Shown here: positions 16,233 through 23,600 of the stretch, piece after piece | Numbering within the stretch: the stretch's first letter is position 1 | How the letters are laid out: each line of letters starts with the position of its first letter | Assembly: GCA_949298955.1 (NCBI GenBank) | Contig: CASFYQ010000006.1 | Coordinates: 1 to 64,000 of the forward strand | Direction of reading: 5' to 3' | DNA length: 64,000 bases | Source of the DNA: an uncultured Bacteroidales bacterium | Lineage (GTDB): Bacteria > Bacteroidota > Bacteroidia > Bacteroidales > Barnesiellaceae | Position numbers and translations under genes: made by a program | Notes under the pieces: model-generated | Seen by the model: only the letters and a program-made list of their open reading frames with translations | Told to the model about the DNA's origin: nothing | Database searches by the model: none

Positions 16233-16865
16233 ATGAGTACTCAATCCAACGAATCGCCCATGTGGCTCGACTGGGCAAAGGAATTGCAATTTATCGCTCA
16301 AGCGGGATTGGCTTATTCTAAAGACCCTTTTGATTTGGAGCGTTTCCAGCGCATACGGGAAATCTCGGCCGAGATTGTGAGCCGCCATACCGGACTGCCC
16401 TATGAGCAGGTGGCGCATCTGTTTTGTCGTGAAACAGGGTTTCAAACTCCCAAGCTCGATACTCGGGCCGCTGTTTTTGAGGGAGAAAAGATTTTGCTGG
16501 TCGAGGAGCGCGACGGGACTTGGTCGTTACCCGGAGGGTGGGTCGATGTGAACCAAACCCTCAAAACCAATACGGAGAAAGAGGTCCTCGAAGAGGCGGG
16601 TCTCGAGGTAGAGGTGGTGCGCTTGTTGGCCTTGCAGGATCGAAATCTTCATAACAAGCCTCCCTATGCCTACAACGTGTGCAAAGCGTTTTTCCTCTGT
16701 CGGGCCAAACAAGGTGCTTTCCGCCCCAATTCCGAGACTTTGGGGAGCGCTTATTTTGCCCTCGACGAGCTGCCGATTCTCTCGGAAGACAAGGTTACCC
16801 GCGAGCAGATAGCCCTCTGTTTCGAGGCCGCCCGGGACGAGAATTGGGTGGTGCCTTTTGATTGA
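16233..16865 (+). CDS. NUDIX hydrolase, ADP-ribose pyrophosphatase-like
   Basis: The 210-residue protein has an N-terminal NUDIX_N helical domain at about residues 8-65 (WAKELQFIAQAGLAYSKDPFD...RYxRIREI-like). A NUDIX fold follows at about 68-200. The NUDIX box is readable as GGWVDVNQTLKTN then EKEVLEEAGL. Two consensus positions are altered: the first Glu of Gx5E is Gln, and the Arg of REUxEE is Lys. The EE pair that binds metal is intact, so activity is plausible. The likely substrate class is nucleoside diphosphates linked to sugars. It is divergent from the ferredoxin operon and shares its control region. Confidence 0.85.
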   Translation: MSTQSNESPMWLDWAKELQFIAQAGLAYSKDPFDLERFQRIREISAEIVSRHTGLPYEQVAHLFCRETGFQTPKLDTRAAVFEGEKILLVEERDGTWSLPGGWVDVNQTLKTNTEKEVLEEAGLEVEVVRLLALQDRNLHNKPPYAYNVCKAFFLCRAKQGAFRPNSETLGSAYFALDELPILSEDKVTREQIALCFEAARDENWVVPFD

Positions 16866-16950
16866 ATACGATTTTAGCGCATAAATTTTTCCGAAGGGAC
16901 AAACTCGATGTCCATAGCGAAATGGCTTTGTGCCTGTTGGGTATATGAAA

Positions 16951-16988
16951 GGTCTGAGCCTGTGGATTTCAGTCCGCAGGTTCAGACC
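16951..16988. terminator. Hairpin between convergent NUDIX and flavodoxin genes
   Basis: GGTCTGA/TCAGACC outer arms and CCTG/CAGG inner arms form an imperfect stem of about 14 pairs between the two convergent stops. ATAAAAAAAC follows on the + side and TTTCATAT on the - side. Confidence 0.6.
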
Positions 16989-17016
16989 ATAAAAAAACAG
17001 GGGTATGCTACTCATT

Positions 17017-17571
17017 CTATTTGAGTAAGTCGAGTTTTTGTAACCATTTGTCGACAATCGTGCGGCAGTTCCCGGTCGAGCTGTCGCGCATGGAGAGGCC
17101 GTCGAGGAAACGGGCTCCGGGACACAACTTTTTGAGGTCGGCGATGGCATGGCCGAAACCACCTCCGCCGTGGGTCATAAAGGGGATAATGGTCTTCCCG
17201 TTGAAATCGTAGCCCGTCAGAAACGAGGCTACGGGCGGTGCTACGGTGCTCCACCAGTTGGGCGAGCCCACGAAGACAACGTCGTAGGAATCGAAATCTC
17301 TCACCCGGTTTTTCAGGGCGGGGTGTTGCCCGGCATTGATTTCGCGTTTGGCCACATCGAGCAGTGAATTGTAGTCGGTAGGGTAGTCCTTTTGCGGGAC
17401 AATTTCGAAGAGGTCGGCCCCGACAGCTTTGGCTATCTCGGTGGCTACGGTGCGGGTGTTGCCACTGTGCGAAAAGTAGGCGACAAGTACTTTCTGCCCT
17501 TTTTCCCGGTTTTGGGCGGGTGTGGCGATGCAAGTAAACATGAGCATGGCTAAAACAATTTTGTGAATCAT
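17017..17571 (-). CDS. Exported flavodoxin-fold protein
   Basis: The 184-residue protein has a signal peptide (MIHKIVLAMLMFTCIATPAQ) and then a flavodoxin domain. The FMN phosphate loop is SHSGNTRTVA near residue 35-44. GSPNWWSTVAPPV and FMTHGGGGFGHA supply the isoalloxazine loops. The start at 17571 fits the signal peptide; 13 further in-frame codons upstream run into the promoter. Export is odd for an electron carrier, but it matches the neighbouring periplasmic aldo/keto reductase, for which it might be a partner (inference). The predicted promoter and operator are at 17608-17676, and the AraC regulator is divergent. Confidence 0.87.
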   Translation of the reverse strand: MIHKIVLAMLMFTCIATPAQNREKGQKVLVAYFSHSGNTRTVATEIAKAVGADLFEIVPQKDYPTDYNSLLDVAKREINAGQHPALKNRVRDFDSYDVVFVGSPNWWSTVAPPVASFLTGYDFNGKTIIPFMTHGGGGFGHAIADLKKLCPGARFLDGLSMRDSSTGNCRTIVDKWLQKLDLLK

Positions 17572-17607
17572 AAGAGTTTGTTTTCTTGTGTTTGAATTTC
17601 TCAACAG

Positions 17608-17615
17608 CAAAATTA
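17608..17615 (-). promoter_or_regulatory. Predicted -7 box of the flavodoxin promoter
   Basis: On the minus strand 17615-17608 reads TAATTTTG, a perfect TAnnTTTG. No TTTG is found 19-21 bases upstream, which suggests activator dependence. The start codon is 36 bases downstream. Confidence 0.55.
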
Positions 17616-17644
17616 CGCTTTCCGATAGCCTGCTGTCGTATATC

Positions 17645-17676
17645 GATTACGGATAGGTGTACCATTTTTACCGATT
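17645..17676. promoter_or_regulatory. AraC-type operator candidate, copy 2
   Basis: GATTACGGATAG...TTTACCGATT is the partner of the block at 16135-16166 (26 of 32 bases equal). It has the same internal 21-base direct repeat (ATTACGGAT and TTTACCGAT). It starts 29 bases from the flavodoxin -7 box, exactly as copy 1 does from its own -7 box. It also lies 37 bases before the -7 box of the divergent araC-type gene, so autoregulation is possible. Confidence 0.65.
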
Positions 17677-17713
17677 GGAGACCTCGGGCAGTCGAGGGTA
17701 TTGCGAATTGTAT

Positions 17714-17721
17714 TAACTTTG
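17714..17721 (+). promoter_or_regulatory. Predicted -7 box of the AraC-type regulator gene
   Basis: TAACTTTG is a perfect Bacteroidales -7 box, 66 bases before the chosen start codon. No clear -33 box is seen. Confidence 0.5.
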
Positions 17722-17787
17722 TGACACAACGGCCGATGGAGGCGGGATCCTCTGCCGACTGTCGCAAGAGATGTGAAACTAAAACGA

Positions 17788-18690
17788 ATGGCTATGGACG
17801 AGATTCTGAAACTGGATCATATCTTCCAGTACAACGATATGATGGGACAGGAGACTTTACACCCGCTGGTGAGTGTGGTTGATTTTTCGAAATGCAGCCC
17901 CATACCCTATCGCTTGCAACGGTATGGCTTCTACGCTGTTTTTTTGAAAGATGTCAAGTGCGGCGATATACGCTACGGACGCAACTACTACGACTATCAG
18001 GAGGGTACGCTCGTTTTTGTGGCTCCGGGTCAGGTAGTGGGTATTGTCAACAACGGCGAATATTTCCAGCCCAAAGGGTGGGCATTGCTTTTCCATGCCG
18101 ATTTGATACGGGGCACGTCGTTGGCCCGCGAGATGAAACACTATTCGTTCTTTTCCTATGAGTCGAACGAGGCACTGCATCTCTCGGAGCAGGAGCGCAA
18201 GGTGGTGCTCGACTGTTTCCATAACATCGAATCGGAATTGCATCACGCCGTTGACAAACACAGCAAAACCCTTATCGTGGCCAATATCGAGCTGTTTCTC
18301 AATTATTGCGTGCGTTTTTATGACCGGCAGTTTATTACTCGCAGCCATGTGAACAAGGATATTCTCACCCGATTTGAAAATTTGTTGAACGACTATTTTG
18401 GGTCCGACAAGCCGCAGACCGTCGGGCTGCCGTCGGTACAGTATTGTGCCGAGATGCTGCACCTCTCGCCCAACTATTTCGGTGACCTCATTAAGAAGGA
18501 GACCGGCAGCACGGCACAAGAACATATTCAGGCCAAACTGATAGGGGTAGCCAAGGAGCGTATCTTCGACACCTCGCTCTCGGTGAGCGAGATTGCCTAT
18601 GGATTGGGATTCAAATATCCGCAGCATTTCAGCCGTCTGTTCAAGCAGAAGGTGGGTATGACTCCCAACGAATACCGTTCGCAAAATTGA
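17788..18690 (+). CDS. AraC-family transcriptional regulator
   Basis: The protein is 300 residues from the ATG at 17788; an ATG two codons later and a GTG at 17773 are alternatives. The N-terminal part (about 10-180) is a cupin-like sensor domain with the DYQEGTLVFVAPGQV signature. The C-terminal part has two helix-turn-helix motifs, around SVQYCAEMLHLSPNYFGDLIKKETG and SVSEIAYGLGFKYPQHFSRLFKQ, ending GMTPNEYR. It is divergent from the flavodoxin. The paired operators at 16135 and 17645 make it the prime candidate for control of flavodoxin and the ferredoxin-aldo/keto reductase operon. The inducer is unknown, and an electrophile or redox signal would fit. Confidence 0.88.
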   Translation: MAMDEILKLDHIFQYNDMMGQETLHPLVSVVDFSKCSPIPYRLQRYGFYAVFLKDVKCGDIRYGRNYYDYQEGTLVFVAPGQVVGIVNNGEYFQPKGWALLFHADLIRGTSLAREMKHYSFFSYESNEALHLSEQERKVVLDCFHNIESELHHAVDKHSKTLIVANIELFLNYCVRFYDRQFITRSHVNKDILTRFENLLNDYFGSDKPQTVGLPSVQYCAEMLHLSPNYFGDLIKKETGSTAQEHIQAKLIGVAKERIFDTSLSVSEIAYGLGFKYPQHFSRLFKQKVGMTPNEYRSQN

Positions 18691-18826
18691 ACGGGGTTGC
18701 CCTCTCCCTCGGGACATTTCTGTCGCTGCCGTTTTTTGTAGCTTTCGCCTTTGACCGATATATTGCTTCAAGTATAAATAAGTTTAAAGCCGGGGAAGGA
18801 CGCGGCCGCAAAGGCTGAATATGCTG

Positions 18827-18834
18827 TAAATTTG
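18827..18834 (+). promoter_or_regulatory. Predicted -7 box upstream of the membrane/kinase fusion
   Basis: TAAATTTG is a perfect -7 box, 23 bases before the ATG at 18858, so the leader would be only about 17 bases. No TTTG -33 box is visible. Confidence 0.5.
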
Positions 18835-18857
18835 CAGCCGGATTGAAATATTTGCAC

Positions 18858-20195
18858 ATGAATGAGAAGAGGAGCAAGGCAGAGTGGCTGCGACGCTATG
18901 CCAGTTTTGTGGTTATTCTTTTTGTAATTGCCTTCGGTACATCGTTGTCTATACGAGCCAACTTGGGTTCTTCGCCCATTTCGGCCCCGCCCTATATCCT
19001 GTCGTTAATCCCGGGTATGCGCCTTACTATGGGGCAACTCACCATGTGCATGCACGTTTTCTTTATTGCGATTCAAGTGTTGTTGCTGCGCAAAAATTTC
19101 GAGAAACGGCAATATACCCAGATTTTGGTCTCGTTCCTCTTCGGCTTCTATACCGACCTTACGATGTGGATGACCGGTTTCCTGCAAATCCCGTTCGATA
19201 CCGAGCCTCTCATCGGTTATCCGTTGCGATTTATCGAGTTGCTCATCGGCGGAGCCATTTTGGCATTCGGTATTGCCTGTGAGGTACGTTGCGACTCGCT
19301 CATGCTGGCCGGCGAAGGCATGCCGTTGGCCATCTCGAAATTTTTGAAGAAAGATTTCGGCAAGGTAAAGATTTGTACCGATACGTCGCTGGTGTGTATC
19401 GGCATCCTCTTCATGTTTGTCTATTTCGGCCACTGGGATTGGCAGATGGTGGGTGTGGGTACCTTGGTCTCGATGTTTTATGTGGGCTTTATGGTACGGG
19501 TCTTTACTCCGCACATCGGGTGGCTTGACAAGATATTTATTCCCAAGTCTGTCCGGCAGGCAGCCCGGCCTGAGGCAGGCGACACCTGGGGCGGCCACCG
19601 GGTTGTCACCATCGCCCGCATGTATGGAAGCGGTGGCAATGCCGTAGGCGAGGCTGTGGCCCGTCGGCTGGGGTGTCCCTGTTACAATCGTCAGATTATC
19701 GATAGGACTGCTTGCCAGATGGGCTATTCGACCGACTTTGTGGCCGAGACCGAACAGAACCTCTCGACCGGCCGCCTGTGGGAGTTGATATTCTCCGATA
19801 GCGGTATTCCCGCCTCGATGAACCCCTCGAAAGAAGATGCCATCTATGTGAGCCAAAGCCGCACCATTCGCGAACTGGCGCACCAAGGGCCGTGCGTCAT
19901 TATCGGGAGATTGGGCAACTGGATTTTGCGTGACGACCCTCATGTGTTGCGGGTATTCATCACATCGGGGCGAGACTTTGCCGTGAGGCAGATAGCCGAA
20001 AAACTCCACCTCTCGGACGAGGAGGCCGCTCGTAAAATCGAGCGGGTGAATACCGGCCGGGCCAATCATTATCGGCATTACACCGGCCGCTCGTGGACCG
20101 ATATTGCCGGCTACGACTTGGTAATCAATACCGAATGCACCGGTATCGACGGCGCTGTCGATATGATTTTGCGCGCAGCTAAAAATATCGGGTAG
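18858..20195 (+). CDS. YczE-like membrane domain fused to a cytidylate-kinase-like domain
   Basis: The 445-residue protein has two parts. Residues ~12-225 have about five membrane helices and match the YczE/YitT-like integral membrane proteins (GTSLSIRANLGSSPISAPPY). Residues ~243-440 are a cytidylate-kinase-like P-loop domain. The loop is RMYGSGGNAVGEAVARRLG, where GSGG replaces the usual GxGKS/T, as in the Cytidylate_kin2 family. YNRQIIDR, VIIGRLGN and RDFAVRQIAEKL follow. A TTG at 18843 is also in frame, but the ATG fits better. The kinase part would face the cytoplasm, and its substrate is unknown. The gene is monocistronic and converges on tatC. Confidence 0.8.
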   Translation: MNEKRSKAEWLRRYASFVVILFVIAFGTSLSIRANLGSSPISAPPYILSLIPGMRLTMGQLTMCMHVFFIAIQVLLLRKNFEKRQYTQILVSFLFGFYTDLTMWMTGFLQIPFDTEPLIGYPLRFIELLIGGAILAFGIACEVRCDSLMLAGEGMPLAISKFLKKDFGKVKICTDTSLVCIGILFMFVYFGHWDWQMVGVGTLVSMFYVGFMVRVFTPHIGWLDKIFIPKSVRQAARPEAGDTWGGHRVVTIARMYGSGGNAVGEAVARRLGCPCYNRQIIDRTACQMGYSTDFVAETEQNLSTGRLWELIFSDSGIPASMNPSKEDAIYVSQSRTIRELAHQGPCVIIGRLGNWILRDDPHVLRVFITSGRDFAVRQIAEKLHLSDEEAARKIERVNTGRANHYRHYTGRSWTDIAGYDLVINTECTGIDGAVDMILRAAKNIG

Positions 20196-20282
20196 AGGGC
20201 TGGGGCTTTCTTCCCGGTCTTGCGACGAGGCGGAAGATTTCCCCGCACGCAGTATGTTTTGCTTTATTTTAATCGGATAAGA

Positions 20283-21119
20283 TTATTGCCGAGGCGCTGT
20301 TTCGGTAGCATCGTTGTCATCGTCATTTTTTTGAGTCGGTTTCACCACCCAGGCACTCATCTCGTAGAGTGCATAGAGGGGAACGAACACCACCGAGAGG
20401 GTGAAAGGATCGCTCGACGGAGTGATGAAGGCGGCCAGGATAAGCAGTATGATGATGGCGTGGCGACGGTAGGTCTTGAAGAATTGCCGCGTGATGAGCC
20501 CCATGTTCGAGAGCAGCCAGCAGAGGAGCGGCAGTTCGAATACGAGCCCCATGATAAAATTGAGGGTGAGAAAATTGTTCATGTAGGAGTCGAGCGAAAT
20601 CTGGTTGGGAATCATTTCGCTCACCTGATACTCGGCCAGGAACCGCAGGGTGAGGGGGAATACCAGAAAATAGCCGACGGCGATACCGATAAAAAACATG
20701 ATGTTCCCGGCCAGAAAGGCGCCGCGGGCGTGCTGCTTCTCGCCGGCATAAAGCCCCGGGCTGATGAACGTCCACAGTTGGTAGATGACATAGGGGAAAG
20801 CCACCAGCAGGGCTATCCACATGGAGGTACTCATGTGGATAAAGAACTGGGAGGCCAACTGTATGTTGATGAGTTTTACCTCGAACCGGTCGTTGCAGAA
20901 ATCGGGCAATATGGCAGCGTGCTGGTTAAGCTCGCACAGCCATCGGTACAACACGAAATCGGAACGGCAGGGGGCCAGAATGATACTGTCGAAAATGTAG
21001 GGCATGAGCGAGAAGAAGACGATGGCCAGCAGGACAATGGCGGCGAAAGAGCGCAAGATGACCTTTCGCAAGTCGGCGACGTGCTCCCAAAAACTCATCT
21101 CTTTCAATTCATTACTCAT
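20283..21119 (-). CDS. tatC: Sec-independent protein translocase subunit TatC
   Basis: The 278-residue protein has six membrane helices. Its N-terminus, MSFWEHVADLRKVILRS, has the conserved E and LR used for twin-arginine recognition. Other TatC stretches are QLWTFISPGLYAGEK and FELPLLCWLLSNMGLI, and the C-terminus has FITPSSDP. It is longer than E. coli TatC because of an insert in the first periplasmic loop (about residues 50-90). tatA lies 99 bases upstream on the same strand, so the two likely form an operon. The aldo/keto reductase at 12976-14358 is an obvious substrate. Confidence 0.95.
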   Translation of the reverse strand: MSNELKEMSFWEHVADLRKVILRSFAAIVLLAIVFFSLMPYIFDSIILAPCRSDFVLYRWLCELNQHAAILPDFCNDRFEVKLINIQLASQFFIHMSTSMWIALLVAFPYVIYQLWTFISPGLYAGEKQHARGAFLAGNIMFFIGIAVGYFLVFPLTLRFLAEYQVSEMIPNQISLDSYMNNFLTLNFIMGLVFELPLLCWLLSNMGLITRQFFKTYRRHAIIILLILAAFITPSSDPFTLSVVFVPLYALYEMSAWVVKPTQKNDDDNDATETAPRQ

Positions 21120-21218
21120 GGAAATACAGCGGCTTTACCTGCGGGGACAACTCCCGCACGATAATGACAAAGTCGGGTTCTCTCAGGCATATCCCATCGG
21201 GAAAGCCGGGACAGCAGG

Positions 21219-21458
21219 TTATTGTTGTTGCTCTTTGTTTTGTTTCGGCTTGTTGTTGTCGGTCGAGGTCGGAGTGTCTATCTCCTCTTCGATTTCGTTT
21301 ATGCCCTTTTTGAAGCTGCGCACGCCTTTCCCGATACCGTGCATCAGTTCGGGAATCTTTTTACCGCCGAATAAAAGCAAAAATATAATCAGGATTATAA
21401 TTATTTCGGTCGTTCCCAAGTTACCAAAAAGCAGCAATATTGCAGAGAGTGTATTCAT
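21219..21458 (-). CDS. tatA: Twin-arginine translocase subunit TatA
   Basis: The 79-residue protein has a short outer segment and one membrane helix ([21 protein letters not shown]). The FGxKKIPEL hinge, an amphipathic helix ([20 protein letters not shown]) and a polar Gln/Asn-rich tail follow. There is no separate TatB, so this is a minimal TatAC system, as is usual in Bacteroidota. It precedes tatC. Confidence 0.93.
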   Translation of the reverse strand: MNTLSAILLLFGNLGTTEIIIILIIFLLLFGGKKIPELMHGIGKGVRSFKKGINEIEEEIDTPTSTDNNKPKQNKEQQQ

Positions 21459-21672
21459 TTTGTGTGTCTGTTAGATATTTGAGGAACAAAATAAGAAAGA
21501 ATATTTGTATAATACAACAAATCCGTATCAAAATTGATTAACGCGCCATCGCCAAAGTCCATTCAGTCGCAGAGGTAGATTGCCTTTGGGTGTAATTCAT
21601 AACTCTATAAGGCCGCATAAGCCTTTCATTGCGATTATTTCCCGGGTTAAAAAAGATATTGATTTGTAAAAG

Positions 21673-21703
21673 TTTGCTGTTACTGATAAAATGATTAACT
21701 TTG
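21673..21703 (+). promoter_or_regulatory. Consensus Bacteroidales promoter of fabD
   Basis: TTTG at 21673-21676, a 19-base spacer and TAACTTTG at 21696-21703 give a perfect -33/-7 match. The fabD start codon is 49 bases after the -7 box. Confidence 0.85.
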
Positions 21704-21751
21704 CAGCAATTTTGGAATAAGGAAAAATTTCCGTAATTAAAAACAATAGAA

Positions 21752-22639
21752 ATGAAAGCATTTGTATTTCCCGGACAAGGGGCACAATTCGTAGGTATGG
21801 GTAAAGACCTCTACGAGAATAACCCCGTAGCCAAAGAGATGTTCGATAAGGCCAACGAGATATTGGGCTTCAATATCACCGACCTCATGTTTAACGGTAC
21901 CGATGAGGACCTGCGTCAAACCAAGGTTACTCAGCCGGCTATCTTCCTGCACTCGGTAATCCTGGCCAAGACGATGGGCGATGATTTCAATCCCGACATG
22001 GTGGCCGGTCATTCGCTGGGCGAGTTTTCGGCTTTGGTCGCTGCCGGAGCCCTCTCGTTTGAGGACGGTTTGCGTCTGGTTTCGGCTCGTGCCCAAGCCA
22101 TGCAGAAGGCTTGCGAAAAGACTCCTTCGACGATGGCAGCCATCATTGCCCTGCCGGATGCGAAAGTAGAAGAAATCTGCGCATCGGTAGCAGCCGAAGG
22201 CGAAGTTTGTGTAGCCGCCAACTACAACTGCCCGGGACAGATTGTGATTTCGGGAAGCATTGAAGGCATCAACAAGGCTTGCGAATTGATGAAAGCCGCC
22301 GGAGCCAAACGTGCCCTCCCGCTGAAAGTGGGCGGAGCCTTCCACTCGCCGCTGATGGAGCCTGCCCGTGCCGAGTTGGCCGACGCTATCGCTCATACCG
22401 ATTTCCACACGCCCAAGTGCCCCGTTTATCAGAACGTGAACGCTCAACCGCAGACCGACCCCGAGGAGATTAAGAAAAACCTCATCGCTCAGTTGACGGC
22501 TCCCGTACGTTGGACGCAATCGGTTCAAAACATGATTGCTGCCGGTGCCGATACTTTCGTAGAGGTAGGTCCCGGTGCCGTGCTGCAAGGCTTGGTGAAG
22601 AAAATTTCGTCGGAAGTAGCTACTTCGGGCGTACAGTAA
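21752..22639 (+). CDS. fabD: Malonyl-CoA:ACP transacylase
   Basis: The 295-residue protein has FPGQGAQFVGMG at the start. The nucleophile elbow GHSLGEFSAL lies near residue 86-95, and GAFHSPLMEPA contains the catalytic His near residue 196. It loads malonyl groups onto acyl carrier protein for fatty acid synthesis in the cytoplasm. Length is normal. It is monocistronic, with a consensus promoter before it and a strong terminator after it. Confidence 0.96.
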   Translation: MKAFVFPGQGAQFVGMGKDLYENNPVAKEMFDKANEILGFNITDLMFNGTDEDLRQTKVTQPAIFLHSVILAKTMGDDFNPDMVAGHSLGEFSALVAAGALSFEDGLRLVSARAQAMQKACEKTPSTMAAIIALPDAKVEEICASVAAEGEVCVAANYNCPGQIVISGSIEGINKACELMKAAGAKRALPLKVGGAFHSPLMEPARAELADAIAHTDFHTPKCPVYQNVNAQPQTDPEEIKKNLIAQLTAPVRWTQSVQNMIAAGADTFVEVGPGAVLQGLVKKISSEVATSGVQ

Positions 22640-22661
22640 AGATAACGAATTGAGATTGACG

Positions 22662-22700
22662 AGAGGCGATGACCCGCAGGGGTTGTCGCCTCTTTTTTTT
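22662..22700 (+). terminator. Intrinsic terminator of fabD
   Basis: A 14-pair stem (AGAGGCGATGACCC with GGGTTGTCGCCTCT, two G-T pairs) and a 4-base loop are followed at once by eight T. Confidence 0.9.
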
Positions 22701-22939
22701 GAGGGGGGAGGAGGGGGAGAAAGACAAAACGTGATGGGGGAGGGCCGCCGGTGCGACGGCGGGATATGCCGATGGGCTGTGTCGTCTGGGGCCGTTCGGT
22801 CTGATGGCGGGGGCTGTCTCTCCCTTTGAGGCTGGATTATTCCTGGATGGTATGACTCGTCTCTATAAGATAAGGGATTGAGGAAGAAAAATCCTCGAAA
22901 AAAATGAGTTTCATTAAGGTTGTGTGTTGTAGATTTTGT

Positions 22940-22947
22940 TACATTTG
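22940..22947 (+). promoter_or_regulatory. Predicted -7 box of the AT-rich two-gene unit
   Basis: TACATTTG is a perfect TAnnTTTG box, 64 bases before the first gene. No good -33 box is seen. Confidence 0.45.
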
Positions 22948-23011
22948 CAATGTCTTTTGCTTAAGAATATCATTGATTAATAGAACTTTATAAATAAAAA
23001 TAGGAATATAA

Positions 23012-23599
23012 ATGCAAACATTACAAAGATTGAGAAACACTCTTAATGAGTTTACACCTGGAAATTCTGTAAGTGAACTTACAAAGCAATTTGAAAGTAT
23101 TGCAGAAGTCGTATTTAATGGTCGTTTTGTTGTAAATGAGAGCTATGAAATCTATCCTGTAGAGATAGAATTTTATTTCCATGACGAAGAAAATGGTATT
23201 ATCATAGAGCCGCAGATGTATCATGTAGGAGCTTTGCCTTATTTCCCAATAGGATCTATCTGTCCTAATAGATCAGGTGTTGATATCACCTTTGAACGAG
23301 AAGGAAAATATCGAGCCTCATTTCTCATAAGGGGATATATCTATAAATCACTTGTCGAGAATGGAGACCCTTATATAAATAGGGATATGAAAAAATCAAC
23401 GGCATTTAAACCTCAATATTTGTGGGAAGATTTATTTGGTAATGCTTCAATATTGGATAAGGGGCTATTTATTACTTGGGTAGATAATGCAGATTATAAA
23501 AAGATAAAAATGAAATCTTCACCGAGAGTAAATATTCATAAGATTGAAGGAGAGTCCGAAGATAGAATGTGGCGATTTACCAATCTTGATGCGATATAA
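23012..23599 (+). CDS. Conserved-looking hypothetical protein in AT-rich island
   Basis: I do not recognise this 195-residue protein with confidence. It has no signal peptide or membrane helix. The central part has YPVEIEFYFHDEENG, then YHVGALPYFPIGSICPNRSGVDITF and YRASFLIRGYI. These suggest a compact alpha/beta domain. The arrangement loosely recalls methylpurine-DNA glycosylase-like proteins, but that is only a hunch. Codon use is strongly AT-rich compared with both flanks. The gene ends one base before the start codon of the deiminase-like gene, so the pair is certainly one transcript. No toxin or defence motif could be identified. Confidence 0.6.
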   Translation: MQTLQRLRNTLNEFTPGNSVSELTKQFESIAEVVFNGRFVVNESYEIYPVEIEFYFHDEENGIIIEPQMYHVGALPYFPIGSICPNRSGVDITFEREGKYRASFLIRGYIYKSLVENGDPYINRDMKKSTAFKPQYLWEDLFGNASILDKGLFITWVDNADYKKIKMKSSPRVNIHKIEGESEDRMWRFTNLDAI

Positions 23600-23600
23600 G

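Larger units (their letters stand above)
22640..23011. other. Intergenic region before the AT-rich island
   Basis: After the fabD terminator comes a purine-rich G tract (about 22700-22740), then ordinary sequence, then a sharp drop in GC from about 22860. A -7 box lies at 22940-22947. No gene is seen. Confidence 0.5.

Noticed and set aside
17012-17767. Longer minus-strand frame covering the flavodoxin
   Set aside because: It is in another frame and lacks flavodoxin motifs; the flavodoxin frame is clearly coding.
22700-22740. G-rich tract as a possible quadruplex or attachment site of the AT-rich island
   Set aside because: G runs are irregular and I found no matching repeat at the other end of the island (near 24465-24545).
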